Below, in pieces: positions 12,901 to 26,600 of a DNA stretch of 64,000 nucleotides; the first letter of the stretch is position 1; the number at the start of each line of letters is the position of its first letter. The translations under genes and the position numbers were made by a program. The stretch is from Hippophae tibetana (Eukaryota > Streptophyta > Magnoliopsida > Rosales > Elaeagnaceae), in NCBI GenBank assembly GCA_037013495.1, contig CM072810.1, forward strand, positions 36,547,843 through 36,611,842, given 5' to 3'. A model generated the notes under the pieces. The model made no database searches. It saw only the letters and a list, made by a program, of their open reading frames with translations, and was not told the DNA's origin.

Positions 12901-15900
12901 TAAAACTTTGAACAAATTCGATGCAGGTTTTTCAATCAATTTCAACTACCAGTACAATTTGGATGGACCTATTTGGAAAAAAAAGTAGATTGAGAAAATG
13001 GTTGTTAGCCTACATTATCATTTCCAAGAAAAAGATACCTTGCTTAAATCCATATAGAAGGCATGTGAACTTACTGTTAAATGAATCAGTTGGGAAATTA
13101 TTCGAACTGCATTATTTGTTGCCAAGATGATAGCAATCCACTTTCGTGGACGGAAAGAGCTTGACTTTATAGACATCAAGTATAGTGGTACGAGCGAAGC
13201 TATTTTGACACAATTGTTAGAAATGATGAATCTAATACCAATGAAGAGAAAATATCTATACTTTCCAATATATTTACTAAATTTCTTAGAAAGAATAAAC
13301 CCGTTTTTAGGGATTTAAGAAAAAGGTAATCCGAGCTCTAAAATGATTATTTCAATGAATTTATTGTTGTATTTCTTCCAAGCAACTTCAAACATTTTGG
13401 AGACCACTCATATAGGAATTTGAGCAAAAAACTAAATCTAGAACTATACAGCTGAACATAAATTTTGAACTCTATATCATGCAAGAGGATAAAACTTTGA
13501 ACAAATTCGATGCAGGTTTTTCAATCAATTTCAACTACCAGTACAATTTGGATGGACCTATTTGGAAAAAAAAAATAGATTGAGAAAATTGTTGTTAGCC
13601 TACATTATCATTTTCAAGAAAAATATACCTTGCTTAAATCCGTATAGAAGGCCTGTGAACTTACTGTTAAATGAATCAGTTGGGAAATTATTCGAACTGC
13701 ATTATTTGTTGCCAAGATGATAGCAATCCACTTTCGTGGACGGAAAGAGCTTGACTTTATAGACATCAAGCATAGTGGTACGAGCGAAGCTATTTTGACA
13801 CAATTGTTAGATATGATGAATCTAATACCAATGAAGGAAAATATCTATACTTTCCCATATATTTACTAAATTTCTTAGAAAGAAAAAACCTGTTTTTAGG
13901 GATTTAAAAAAAAAGGTAATCCGAGCTCTAAAATGATTATTTCAATGAATTTATAGTTGTATTTCTTCCAAGCAACTTCAAACATTTTGGAGACCACTCA
14001 AATAGGCATTTGAGCAAAAAACTAAATCTAGAACTATGCAGCTGAACAGAAATTTTGAACTCTATATCATGCAAGAGGATGAAACTTTGAACAAATTCTA
14101 CGCAGGTTTTTCAATCAATTTCAACTACCCGTACAATTTGGATGGACCTATTTGGAAAAAAAAGTAGATTGAGAAAATTGTTGTTAGCCTACATTATCAT
14201 TTTTAAGAAAAAGATACCTTGCTTAAATCCATATAGAAGGCCTGTGAACTTACTGTTAAATGAATCAGTTGGAAAATTATTCGAACGGCATCACTAGTTA
14301 CCAAGTTGATGGCAATCCATTGTCGTGGATGGAAAGAGCTTGACTTTATAGACATCAAATATAGTGGTACGAGCAAAGCTATTTTGACACAATTGGTAGA
14401 AATGATGAATCTAATACCAATGAAGAGAAAATAGCTATACTTTCCAATAGATTTAATACATTTCTAAGAAAGAATAAACCCATTTTTAGGGATTTTCAGA
14501 AAAGGTAATCCGAGCTCTAAAATAAGTATTTCAATGAATTTATAGTTGTATTTCTTCCAAGCAACTTCAAACATTTTGGAGACCACTCATATAGGAATTT
14601 GAGCAAAAAAATAAATCTAGAACTATGCAGCTGAACATAAATTTTGAACTCTATATAATGCAAGAGGATGAAACTTTGAACAAATTCTATGCAGGTTTTT
14701 CAATCATTATCAACTACCCGTACAATTTGGATGTACCTATTTAAAAAAAAAGTAGATTGAGAAAATTGTTGTTAGCCTACATTATCATTTTCAAGAAAAA
14801 GATACCTTGCTTAAATCCATATAGAAGGCATGTGAACTTACCGTTAAATGAATCAGTTGGGAAATTATTCGAACTGCATTATTTGTTGCCAAGATGATAG
14901 CAATCCACTTTCGTGGACGGAAAGAGCTTGAATTTATAGACATCAAGTATAGTGGTACGAGCGAAGCAATTTTGACACAATTTTTGGAATTGATGAATCT
15001 AATACCAATGAAGAGAAAATATCTATTTTTTCCCATAGATTTACTAAATTTCTTAGAAAGAATAAACCCGTTTTTAGGGATTTAAAAAAAAGGTAATTTG
15101 AGCCCCAAAATGATTATTTCAATGAGTTTATAGTTGTATTTCTTCCAAGAAACTTCAAACATTGTGGAGACCACTCATATGGGTATTTGGCCAAAAAATA
15201 AATATAGAACTAGGCAGCTGAACAAAAATTTTGAACTCTATATCATGCAAGAGGATGAAACTTTGAACAAATTCTACGCAGGTTTTTCAATCATTATCAA
15301 CTACCCGTACAATTTGGATGGACCTATTTGGAAAAAAAAGTAGATTGAGAAAATGGTTGTTAGCCTACATTATCATTTCCAAGAAAAAGATACCTTGCTT
15401 AAATCCATATAGAAGGCCTGTGAACTTACTATTACTTGAATCAGTTGGGAAATTATTCGAACTGCATTATTTGTTGCCAAGATGATAGCAATCCACTTTC
15501 GTGGACGGAAAGAGCTTGACTTTATAGACATCAAGTATAGTGGTACGAGCGAAGCTATTTTGACACAATTGGTAGAAATGATGAATCTAATACCAATGAA
15601 GAGAAAATAGCTATACTTTCCAATAGATTTACTAAATTTCTTAGAAAGAATAAACCCATTTTTAGGGAATTTCAAAAAAGGTAATCTGAGCTCTAAAATA
15701 AGTATTTCAATGAATTTATAGTTGTATTTCTTCCAAGCAACTTCTAACATTTTGGAGACCACTCATATAGGCATTTGAGCAAAAAAATAAATCCAGAACT
15801 ATGCAACTGAACATAAATTTTGAACTCTATATAATGCAAGAGGATTAAACTTTGAACAAATTCTATGCAGGTTTTTCAATCATTATCAACTACCCGTACA

Positions 15901-18900
15901 ATTTGGATGGACCTATTTCAAAAAAAAAGTAGATTGAGAAAATTGTTGTTAGCCTACATTATCATTTTCAAGAAAAATATACCTTGCTTAAATCCGTATA
16001 GAAGGCCTGTGAACTTACTGTTAAATGAATCAGTTGGGAAATTATTCGAACTGCATTATTTGTTGCCAAGATGATAGCAATCCACTTTCGTGGACGGAAA
16101 GAGGTTGAATTTATAGACATCAAGTATAGTGGTACGAGCGAAGCAATTTTGACACAATTTTTAGAATTGATGAATCTAATACCAATGAAGAGAAAATATC
16201 TATACTTTCCCATAGATTTACTAAATTTCTTAGCAAGAATAAACCCGTTTTTAGGGATTTAAAAAAAAGGTAATCCGAGCCCCATAATGATTATTTCAAT
16301 GAGGTTATAGTTGTATTTCTTCCAAGCAACTTCTAACATTTTGGAGACCACTCATATAGGCATTTGAGCAAAAAAATAAATCTAGAACTATGCAACTGAA
16401 CATTAATTTTGAACTCTATATAATGCAAGAGGATTAAACTTTGAACAAATTCTATGCAGGTTTTTCAATCATTATCAACTACCCGTACAATTTGGATGGA
16501 CCTATTTCAAAAAAAAAGTAGATTGAGAAAATTGTTGTTAGCCTACATTATCATTTCCAAGAAAAAGATACCTTGCTTAAATCCATATAGAAGGCATGTG
16601 AAATTACTGTTAAATGAATCAGTTGGGAAATTATTCGAACTGCATTATTTGTTGCCAAGATGATAGCAATCCACTTTCGTGGACGGAAAGAGCTTGAATT
16701 TATAGACATCAAGTATAGTGGTACGAGCGAAGCAATTTTGACACAATTTTTAGAATTGATGAATCTAATACCAATGAAGAGAAAATATCTATACTTTCCC
16801 ATAGATTTACTAAATTTCTTAGCAAGAATAAACCCGTTTTTAGGGATTTAAAAAAAAGGTAATCCGAGCCCCATAATGATTATTGCAATGAGGTTATAGT
16901 TGTATTTCTTCGAAGCAACTTCAAACATTGTGGAGACCACTCATATAGGTATTTGGCCAAAAAATAAATATAGAACTATATAGCTGAACAAAAATTTTGA
17001 ACTCTATATCATGCAAGAGGATGAAACTTTGAACAAATTCTACGCAAGTTTTTCAATCATTATCAATTAAACGTACAATTTGGATGGACCTATTTGGAAA
17101 AAAAAGTAGATTGAGAAAATGGTTGTTAGCCTACATTATCATTTCTAAGAAAAAGATACCTTGCTTAAATCCATATAGAAGGCCTGTGAACTTACTGTTA
17201 AATGAATCAGTTGGGAAATTACTCGAACTGCATTATTTGTTGCCAAGATGATAGCAATCCACTTTCGTGGACGGAAAGAGCTTGACTTTATAGACATCAA
17301 GTATAGTGGTACGAGCGAAGCTATTTTGACACAATTGTTAGAAATGATGAATCTAATACCAATGAAGAGAAAATATCTATACTTTCCAATATATTTACTA
17401 AATTTCTTAGAAAGAATAAACCCGTTTTTAGGGATTTAAGAAAAAGGTAATCCGAGCTCTAAAATGATTATTTCAATGAATTTATTGTTGTATTTCTTCC
17501 AAGCAACTTCAAACATTTTTGAGACCACTCATATAGGAATTTGAGCAAAAAACTAAATCTAGAACTATACAGCTGAACATAAATTTTGAACTCTATATCA
17601 TGCAAGAGGATAAAACTTTGAACAAATTCGATGCAGGTTTTTCAATCAATTTCAACTACCAGTACAATTTGGATGGACCTATTTGGAAAAATAAAATAGA
17701 TTGAGAAAATTGTTGTTAGCCTACATTATCATTTTCAAGAAAAATATACCTTGCTTAAATCCGTATAGAAGGCCTGTGAACTTACTGTTAAATGAATCAG
17801 TTGGGAAATTTTTCGAACTGCATTATTTGTTGCCAAGATGATAGCAATCCACTTTCGTGGACGGAAAGAGCTTGACTTTATAGACATCAAGCATAGTGGT
17901 ACGAGCGAAGCTATTTTGACACAATTGTTAGATATGATGAATCTAATACCAATGAAGGAAAATATCTATACTTTCCCATATATTTACTAAATTTCTTAGA
18001 AAGAAAAAACCTGTTTTTAGGGATTTAAAAAAAAAAGGTAATCCGAGCTCTAAAATGATTATTTCAATGAATTTATAGTTGTATTTCTTCCAAGCAACTT
18101 CAAACATTTTGGAGACCACTCAAATAGGCATTTGAGCAAAAAACTAAATCTAGAACTATGCAGCTGAACAGAAATTTTGAACTCTATATCATGCAAGAGG
18201 ATGAAACTTTGAACAAATTCTACGCAGGTTTTTCAATCAATTTCAACTACCCGTACAATTTGGATGGACCTATTTGGAAAAAAAAGTAGATTGAGAAAAT
18301 TGTTGTTAGCCTACATTATCATTTTTAAGAAAAAGATACCTTGCTTAAATCCATATAGAAGGCCTGTGAACTTACTGTTAAATGAATCAGTTGGAAAATT
18401 ATTCGAACGGCATCACTAGTTACCAAGTTGATGGCAATCCATTGTCGTGGACGGAAAGAGCTTGACTTTATAGACATCAAATATAGTGGTACGAGCGAAG
18501 CTATTTTGACACAATTGGTAGAAATGATGAATCTAATACCAATGAAGAGAAAATAGCTATACTTTCCAATAGATTTAATACATTTCTAAGAAAGAATAAA
18601 CCCATTTTTAGGGATTTTCAGAAAAGGTAATCCGAGCTCTAAAATAAGTATTTCAATGAATTTATAGTTGTATTTCTTCCAAGCAACTTCAAACATTTTG
18701 GAGACCACTCATATAGGAATTTGAGCAAAAAAATAAATCTAGAACTATGCAGCTGAACATAAATTTTGAACTGTATATAATGCAAGAGGATGAAACTTTG
18801 AACAAATTCTATGCAGGTTTTTCAATCATTATCAACTACCCGTACAATTTGGATGTACCTATTTAAAACAAAAGTAGATTGAGAAAATTGTTGTTAGCCT

Positions 18901-18958
18901 ACATTATCATTTTCAAGAAAAAGATACCTTGCTTAAATCCATATAGAAGGCATGTGAA
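9840..18958 (+). repeat. Paired blocks 11 monomers (6478 bp) apart
   Basis: About 2.6 kb at 9840-12480 is repeated at 16318-18958. Shared marks include CTTCTAACATTTTGG, GAACATTAATTTTG, GAGGATTAAACTTTG, CATAATGATTATTGCAATGAGG, TTCTACGCAAG with ATCAATTAAACG, and AATGAAGGAAAATATC. The left edge is sharp: before it one copy has a family B tail and the other a CCCCATAATG tail. The segment between the copies contains further duplications of the same material. Confidence 0.8.
10618..14925 (+). repeat. 4-monomer (2356-bp) tandem duplication
   Basis: About 10618-12570 and 12974-14925 match at an offset of 2356 bp. Both carry the AAGCATAGTGG plus AATGAAGGAAAATATC monomer (11361 and 13717), the CATCACTAGTTACC plus CATTTCTAAGAAAG monomer (11950 and 14306), and the GATGTACCTATTTAAAA junction. 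Monomers at 10771, 12538, 13127 and 17248 are one subtype, with TTTAAGAAAAAGG, TTTATTGTTG and AAATTCGATGCAGG. Confidence 0.8.
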
Positions 18959-19015
18959 CTTACCGTTAAATGAATCAGTTGGGAAATTATTCGAACTGCA
19001 TTATTTGTTGCCAAG

Positions 19016-19603
19016 ATGATAGCAATCCACTTTCGTGGACGGAAAGAGCTTGAATTTATAGACATCAAGTATAGTGGTACGAGCGAAGCAATTTTGACAC
19101 AATTTTTGGAATTGATGAATCTAATACCAATGAAGAGAAAATATCTATTTTTTCCCATAGATTTACTAAATTTCTTAGAAAGAATAAACCCGTTTTTAGG
19201 GATTTAAAAAAAAGGTAATTCGAACCCCAAAATGATTATTTCAATGAGTTTATAGTTGTATTTCTTCCAAGAAACTTCAAACATTGTGGAGACCACTCAT
19301 ATGGGTATTTGGCCAAAAAATAAATATAGAACTATGCAGCTGAACAAAAATTTTGAACTCTATATCATGCAAGAGGATGAAACTTTGAACAAATTCTACG
19401 CAGGTTTTTCAATCATTATCAACTACCCGTACAATTTGGATGGACCTATTTGGAAAAAAAAGTAGATTGAGAAAATGGTTGTTAGCCTACATTATCATTT
19501 CCAAGAAAAAGATACCTTGCTTAAATCCATATAGAAGGCCTGTGAACTTACTATTAAATGAATCAGTTGGGAAATTATTCGAACTGCATTATTTGTTGCC
19601 AAG
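19016..19603 (+). repeat. Representative family C monomer (588 bp)
   Basis: Family C is marked by GAGCTTGAATTTATAG, GAAGCAATTTTG, TTTTTGGAATTGATG, a CCCCAAAATG tail, CAAACATTGTGGAGACC and TATTTGGCCAAAAAATAAATATAG. It is one base shorter than A or B in that last stretch. The deletion leaves the gag-like frame open from the ETTH motif through the next 50-odd codons, with the same motif spacing as the retrotransposon family. I infer that C keeps the older state at this site. Confidence 0.78.
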
Positions 19604-19773
19604 ATGATAGCAATCCACTTTCGTGGACGGAAAGAGCTTGACTTTATAGACATCAAGTATAGTGGTACGAGCGAAGCTATTTTGACACAATTGGTAGAAA
19701 TGATGAATCTAATACCAATGAAGAGAAAATAGCTATACTTTCCAATAGATTTACTAAATTTCTTAGAAAGAAT
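19256..19773 (+). pseudogene. Degenerate Ty1/copia-type gag fragment (UBN2 family), best-preserved layout
   Basis: This is the clearest single copy of the gag remnant that every monomer carries. Frame 1 (19256-19462) has ETTH at 19289-19300, then FELYIMQEDET at 19352-19384, FYAGFSIIIN and NLDGPIW. After a TAG at 19463 the same frame reads KMVVSLHYHFQEKDTLL and KSI up to a TAG at 19532, then KACELTIK. One extra T at 19559 shifts the frame into ESVGKLFELHYLLPR (19560-19604). Two stops follow, then FVDGKSLTL (19620-19646), a further shift, and an acidic block DESNTNEEK leading to ILSNRFTKFLRKN, ending at 19773. From family knowledge, copia-type gag has an ETTHEG-like motif, an FE...M.E.E segment, an IN...LG block, KIL.SLP..F, V.EL.GSL..YE, then an acidic linker and a KF.KFL motif before the zinc knuckle. 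Order and spacing agree almost without gaps. No zinc knuckle, protease, integrase or reverse transcriptase is present. It cannot make a full gag. Confidence 0.85.
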
Positions 19774-22700
19774 AAACCCATTTTTAGGGAATCTCAAAAA
19801 AGGTAATCCGAGCTCTAAAATAAGTATTTCAATGAATTTATAGTTGTATTTCTTCCAAGCAACTTCTAACATTTTGGAGACCACTCATATAGGCATTTGA
19901 GCAAAAAAATAAATCTAGAACTATGCAACTGAACATAAATTTTGAACTCTATATAATGCAAGAGGATTAAACTTTGAACAAATTCTATGCAGGTTTTTCA
20001 ATCATTATCAACTACCCGTACAATTTGGATGGACCTATTTCAAAAAAAAAGTAGATTGAGAAAATTGTTGTTAGCCTACATTATCATTTCCAAGAAAAAG
20101 ATACCTTGCTTAAATCCATATAGAAGGCATGTGAACTTACTGTTAAATGAATCAGTTGGGAAATTATTCGAACTGCATTATTTGTTGCCAAGATGATAGC
20201 AATCCACTTTCGTGGACGGAAAGAGGTTGAATTTATAGACATCAAGTATAGTGGTACGAGCGAAGCAATTTTGACACAATTTTTAGAATTGATGAATCTA
20301 ATACCAATGAAGAGAAAATATCTATACTTTCCCATAGATTTACTAAATTTCTTAGCAAGAATAAACCCGTTTTTAGGGATTTAAAAAAAAGGTAATCCGA
20401 GCCCCATAATGATTATTTCAATGAGGTTATAGTTGTATTTCTTCGAAGCAACTTCAAACATTGTGGAGACCACTCATATAGGTATTTGGTCAAAAAATAA
20501 ATATAGAACTATACAGCTGAACAAAAATTTTGAACTCTATATCATGCAAGAGGATGAAACTTTGAACAAATTCTACGCAGGTTTTTCAATCATTATCAAT
20601 TACCCGTACAATTTGGATGGACCTATTTGGAAAAAAAAGTAGATTGAGAAAATGGTTGTTAGCCTACATTATCATTTTCAAGAAAAATATACCTAGCTTA
20701 AATCCGTATAGAAGGCCTGTGAACTTACTGTTAAATGAATCAGTTGGGAAATTATTCGAACTGCATTATTTGTTGCCAAGATAATAGCAATCCACTTTCG
20801 TGGACGGATAGAGCTTGACTTTATAGACATCAAGCATAGTGGTACGAGCGAAGCTATTTTGACACAATTGTTAGATATGATGAATCTAATACCAATGAAG
20901 AGAAAATATCTATACTTTCCCATATATTTACTAAATTTCTTAGAAAGAAAAAACCCGTTTTTAGGGATTTAAAAAAAAAGGTAATCCGATCTCTAAAATA
21001 AGTATTGCAACGAATTTATAGTTGTATTTCTTCCAAGCAACTTCAAACATTTTGGAGACCACTCATATAGGCATTTGAGCAAAAAAATAAAGCTAGAACT
21101 ATGCAGCCGAACATAAATTTTGAACTCTATATAATGCAAGAGGATGAAGCTTTGAACAAATTCAACGCAGGTTTTTCAATCATTATCAACTACCCGTAAA
21201 ATTTGGATGGACCTATTTGAAAAAAAAAGTAGATTGAGAAAATGGTTGTTAGCCTACATTATCATTTTCAAGAAAAAGATACCTTGCTTAAATCCATATA
21301 GAAGGCCTGTGAACTTACTTTTAAATGAATCAGTTGGAAAATTATTCGAACGGCATCACTAGTTACCAAGTTGATGGCAATCCATTGTCGTGGACGGAAA
21401 GAGCTTGACTTTATAGACATCAAGTATAGTGTTCCAGTGAAGCTCTTTTGACACAATTGTCAGAAATGATGAATCTAATACCAATGAAGAGAAAATAGCT
21501 ATACTTTCCAATAGATTTACTAAATTTCTTAGAAAGAATAAACCCATTTTTAGGGATTTTCAAAAACGGTAATCCGAGCTCTAAAATAAGTATTTCAATG
21601 AATTTATAGTTATATTTCTTCCAAGCAACTTCAAACATTTTTGAGACCACTCATCTAGGCATTTGAGCAAAAAAATAAATCTAGAACTATGCAGCTGAAC
21701 ATAAATTTTGAACTCTATATAATGCAAGAGGATGAAACTTTGAACAAATTCCAAGCAGGTTTTTCAATCATTATCAACTACCCGTACAATTTGGATGGAC
21801 CTATTTAAAAAAAAAGTAGATTGAGAAAATTGTTGTTAGCCGACATTATCATTTTCAAGAAAAAGATACCTTGCTTAAATCCATATAGAAGGCATGTGAA
21901 CTTACTGTTAAATGAATCAGTTGGGAAATTATTCGAACTGCATTATTTGTTGCCAAGATGATAGCAATCCACTTTCGTGGACGGAAAGAGCTTGAATTTA
22001 TAGACATCAAGTATAGTGGTACGAGCGAAGCAATTTTGACACAATTTTTAGAATTGATGAATCTAATACCAATGAAGAGAAAATATCTATACTTTCCCAT
22101 AGATTTACTAAATTTCTTAGAAAGAATAAACCCGTTTTTAGGGATTTAAAAAAAAGGTAATCCGAGCCCCAAAATGCTTATTTCAATGAGTTTATAGTTG
22201 TATTTCTTCCAAGCAACTTCAAACATTGTGGAGACCACTCATATAGGTATTTGGCCAAAAAATAAATATAGAACTATGTAGCTGAACACAAATTTTGAAC
22301 TCTATATCATGCAAGAGGATGAAACTTTGAACAAATTCAACGCAGGTTTTTCAATCATTATCAACTACCCGTAAAATTTGGATGGACCTATTTGAAAAAA
22401 AAAGTAGATTGAGAAAATGGTTGTTAGCCTACATTATCATTTTCAAGAAAAAGATACCTTGCTTAAATCCATATAGAAGGCCTGTGAACTTACTTTTAAA
22501 TGAATCAGTTGGAAAATTATTCGAACGGCATCACTAGTTACCAAGTTGATGGCAATCCATTGTCGTGGACGGAAAGAGCTTGACTTTATAGACATCAAGT
22601 ATAGTGGTCGAGTGAAGCTCTTTTGACACAATTGTCAGAAATGATGAATCTAATACCAATGAAGAGAAAATAGCTATACTTTCCAATAGATTTACTAAAT

Positions 22701-23690
22701 TTCTTAGAAAGAATAAACCCATTTTTAGGGATTTTCAAAAACGGTAATCCGAGCTCTAAAATAAGTATTTCAATGAATTTATAGTTGTATTTCTTCCAAG
22801 CAACTTCAAACATTTTTGAGACCACTCATATAGGCATTTGAGCAAAAAAATAAATCTAGAACTATGCAGCTGAACATAAATTTTGAACTCTATATAATGC
22901 AAGAGGATCAAACTTTGAACAAATTCTATGCAGGTTTTTCAATCATTATCAACTACCCGTACAATTTGGATGGACCTATTTAAAAAAAAAAGTAGATTGA
23001 GAAAATTTTTGTTAGCCTACATTATCATTTTCAAGAAAAAGATACCTTGCTTAAATCCATATAGAAGGCATGTGAACTTACCGTTAAATGAATCAGTTGG
23101 GAAATTATTCGAACTGCATTATTTGTTGCCAAGATGATAGCAATCCACTTTCGTGGACGGAAAGAGCTTGAATTTATAGACATCAAGTATAGTGGTACGA
23201 GCGAAGCAATTTTGACACAATTTTTAGAATTGATGGATCTAATACCAATGAAGAGAAAATATCTATTTTTTCCCATAGATTTTCTAAATTTCTTAGAAAG
23301 AATAAACCCGTTTTTAGGGATTGAAAAAAAAGGTAATCCGATCCCCAAAATGATTATTTCAATGAGTTTATAGTTGTATTTCTTCCAAGAAACTTCAAAC
23401 ATTGTGGAGACCACTCATATGCGTATTTGGCCAAAAAATAAATATAGAACTATGCAGCTGAACAAAAATTTTGAACTCTATATCATGCAAAAGGATGAAA
23501 CTTTGAACAAATTCTACGCAGGTTTTTCAATCATTATCAACTACCCGTACAATTTGGATGGACCTATTTGGAAAAAAAAGTAGATTGAGAAAATGGTTGT
23601 TAGCCTACATTATCATTTCCAAGAAAAAGATACCTTGCTTAAATCCATATAGAAGGCCTATGAACTTACTCTTAAATGAATCAGTTGGGA

Positions 23691-26600
23691 AATTATTCGA
23701 ACTGCATTATTTGTTGCCAAGATGATAGCAATCCACTTTCGTGGACGGAAAGAGCTTGAATTTATAGACATCAAGTATAGTGGTACGAGCGAAGCAATTT
23801 TGACAAAATTTTTGGAATTGATGAATCTAATACCAATGAAGAGAAAATATCTATTTTTTCCCATAGATTTACTAAATTTCTTAGAAAGAATAAACCCGTT
23901 TTTAGGGATTTAAAAAAAAGGTAATTCGAGCCCCAAAATGATTATTTCAATGAGTTTATAGTTGTATTTCTTCCAAGAAACTTCAAACATTGTGGAGACC
24001 ACTCATATGGGTATTTGGCCAAAAAATAAATATAGAACTATGCAGCTGAACAAAAATTTTGAACTCTATATCATGCAAGAGGATGAAACTTTGAACAAAT
24101 TCTACGCAGGTTTTTCAATCATTATCAACTACCCGTACAATTTGGATGGACCTATTTGGAAAAAAAAGTAGATTGAGAAAATGGTTGTTAGCCTACATTA
24201 TCATTTCCAAGAAAAAGATACCTTGCTTAAATCCATATAGAAGGCCTGTGAACTTACTATTAAATGAATCAGTTGGGAAATTATTCGAACTGCATTATTT
24301 GTTGCCAAGATGATAGCAATCCACTTTCGTGGACGGAAAGAGCTTGACTTTATAGACATCAAGTATAGTGGTACGAGCGAAGCTATTTTGACACAATTGG
24401 TAGAAATGATGAATCTAATACCAATGAAGAGAAAATAGCTATACTTTCCAATAGATTTACTAAATTTCTTAGAAAGAATAAACCCATTTTTAGGGAATCT
24501 CAAAAAAGGTAATCCGAGCTCTAAAATAAGTATTTCAATGAATTTATAGTTGTATTTCTTCCAAGCAACTTCTAACATTTTGGAGACCACTCATATAGGC
24601 ATTTGAGCAAAAAAATAAATCTAGAACTATGCAACTGAACATAAATTTTGAACTCTATATAATGCAAGAGGATTAAACTTTGAACAAATTCTATGCAGGT
24701 TTTTCAATCATTATCAACTACCCGTACAATTTGGATGGACCTATTTCAAAAAAAAAGTAGATTGAGAAAATTGTTGTTAGCCTACATTATCATTTCCAAG
24801 AAAAAGATACCTTGCTTAAATCCATATAGAAGGCATGTGAACTTACTGTTAAATGAATCAGTTGGGAAATTATTCGAACTGCATTATTTGTTGCCAAGAT
24901 GATAGCAATCCACTTTCGTGGACGGAAAGAGGTTGAATTTATAGACATCAAGTATAGTGGTACGAGCGAAGCAATTTTGACACAATTTTTAGAATTGATG
25001 AATCTAATACCAATGAAGAGAAAATATCTATACTTTCCCATAGATTTACTAAATTTCTTAGCAAGAATAAACCCGTTTTTAGGGATTTAAAAAAAAGGTA
25101 ATCCGAGCCCCATAATGATTATTTCAATGAGGTTATAGTTGTATTTCTTCGAAGCAACTTCAAACATTGTGGAGACCACTCATATAGGTATTTGGTCAAA
25201 AAATAAATATAGAACTATACAGCTGAACAAAAATTTTGAACTCTATATCATGCAAGAGGATGAAACTTTGAACAAATTCTACGCAGGTTTTTCAATCATT
25301 ATCAATTACCCGTACAATTTGGATGGACCTATTTGGAAAAAAAAGTAGATTGAGAAAATGGTTGTTAGCCTACATTATCATTTTCAAGAAAAATATACCT
25401 AGCTTAAATCCGTATAGAAGGCCTGTGAACTTACTGTTAAATGAATCAGTTGGGAAATTATTCGAACTGCATTATTTGTTGCCAAGATAATAGCAATCCA
25501 CTTTCGTGGACGGATAGAGCTTGACTTTATAGACATCAAGCATAGTGGTACGAGCGAAGCTATTTTGACACAATTGTTAGATATGATGAATCTAATACCA
25601 ATGAAGAGAAAATATCTATACTTTCCCATATATTTACTAAATTTCTTAGAAAGAAAAAACCCGTTTTTAGGGATTTAAAAAAAAAGGTAATCCGAGCTCT
25701 AAAATAAGTATTGCAACGAATTTATAGTTGTATTTCTTCCAAGCAACTTCAAACATTTTGGAGACCACTCATATAGGCATTTGAGCAAAAAAATAAAGCT
25801 AGAACTATGCAGCCGAACATAAATTTTGAACTCTATATAATGCAAGAGGATGAAGCTTTGAACAAATTCAACGCAGGTTTTTCAATCATTATCAACTACC
25901 CGTAAAATTTGGATGGACCTATTTGAAAAAAAAAGTAGATTGAGAAAATGGTTGTTAGCCTACATTATCATTTTCAAGAAAAAGATACCTTGCTTAAATC
26001 CATATAGAAGGCCTGTGAACTTACTTTTAAATGAATCAGTTGGAAAATTATTCGAACGGCATCACTAGTTACCAAGTTGATGGCAATCCATTGTCGTGGA
26101 CGGAAAGAGCTTGACTTTATAGACATCAAGTATAGTGTTCCAGTGAAGCTCTTTTGACACAATTGTCAGAAATGATGAATCTAATACCAATGAAGAGAAA
26201 ATAGCTATACTTTCCAATAGATTTACTAAATTTCTTAGAAAGAATAAACCCATTTTTAGGGATTTTCAAAAACGGTAATCCGAGCTCTAAAATAAGTATT
26301 TCAATGAATTTATAGTTATATTTCTTCCAAGCAACTTCAAACATTTTTGAGACCACTCATCTAGGCATTTGAGCAAAAAAATAAATCTAGAACTATGCAG
26401 CTGAACATAAATTTTGAACTCTATATAATGCAAGAGGATGAAACTTTGAACAAATTCCAAGCAGGTTTTTCAATCATTATCAACTACCCGTACAATTTGG
26501 ATGGACCTATTTAAAAAAAAAGTAGATTGAGAAAATTGTTGTTAGCCGACATTATCATTTTCAAGAAAAAGATACCTTGCTTAAATCCATATAGAAGGCA

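Larger units (their letters stand above)
12965..20440 (+). repeat. 7-monomer (4122-bp) segmental duplication
   Basis: About 12965-16318 is repeated at about 17087-20440, offset 4121-4122 bp. Matching features include ATCTATTTTTTCCC (15025 and 19147), CATATGGGTATTTGG, GGGAATTTC or GGGAATCTC, GAGGATTAAACTTTG and GAGGTTGAATTTATAG. The left block ends at the same point (about 16318) where the 11-monomer match begins, so a recombination junction lies there. Confidence 0.8.
18985..23690 (+). repeat. 8-monomer higher-order unit, copy 1 (4706 bp)
   Basis: This unit holds monomers anchored at 19016 (C), 19604 (A front with B tail), 20193 (C), 20781 (A), 21371 (B), 21958 (C), 22546 (B) and 23134 (C). 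It is followed directly by a second copy at an offset of exactly 4706 bp. Private marks include GTTCCAGTGAAGC at 21430, GTGGTCGAGTGAAGC at 22606, AAAGCTAGAAC with GCAGCCGAAC near 21090, and TTCCAAGCAGG at 21750. Confidence 0.88.

Noticed and set aside
13301..13316. Plant-type telomere heptamer TTTAGGG inside TTTTTAGGGATTT, present in most monomers
   Set aside because: Only one heptamer per unit and never in tandem. It lies in the gag-derived 3' part and is expected by chance in AT-rich DNA.
16071..16659. A tandem-repeat protein gene: a unit of exactly 588 bp keeps frame from one monomer into the next
   Set aside because: The frame contains several stops in every monomer, and most units are 589 or 590 bp, which breaks the phase.
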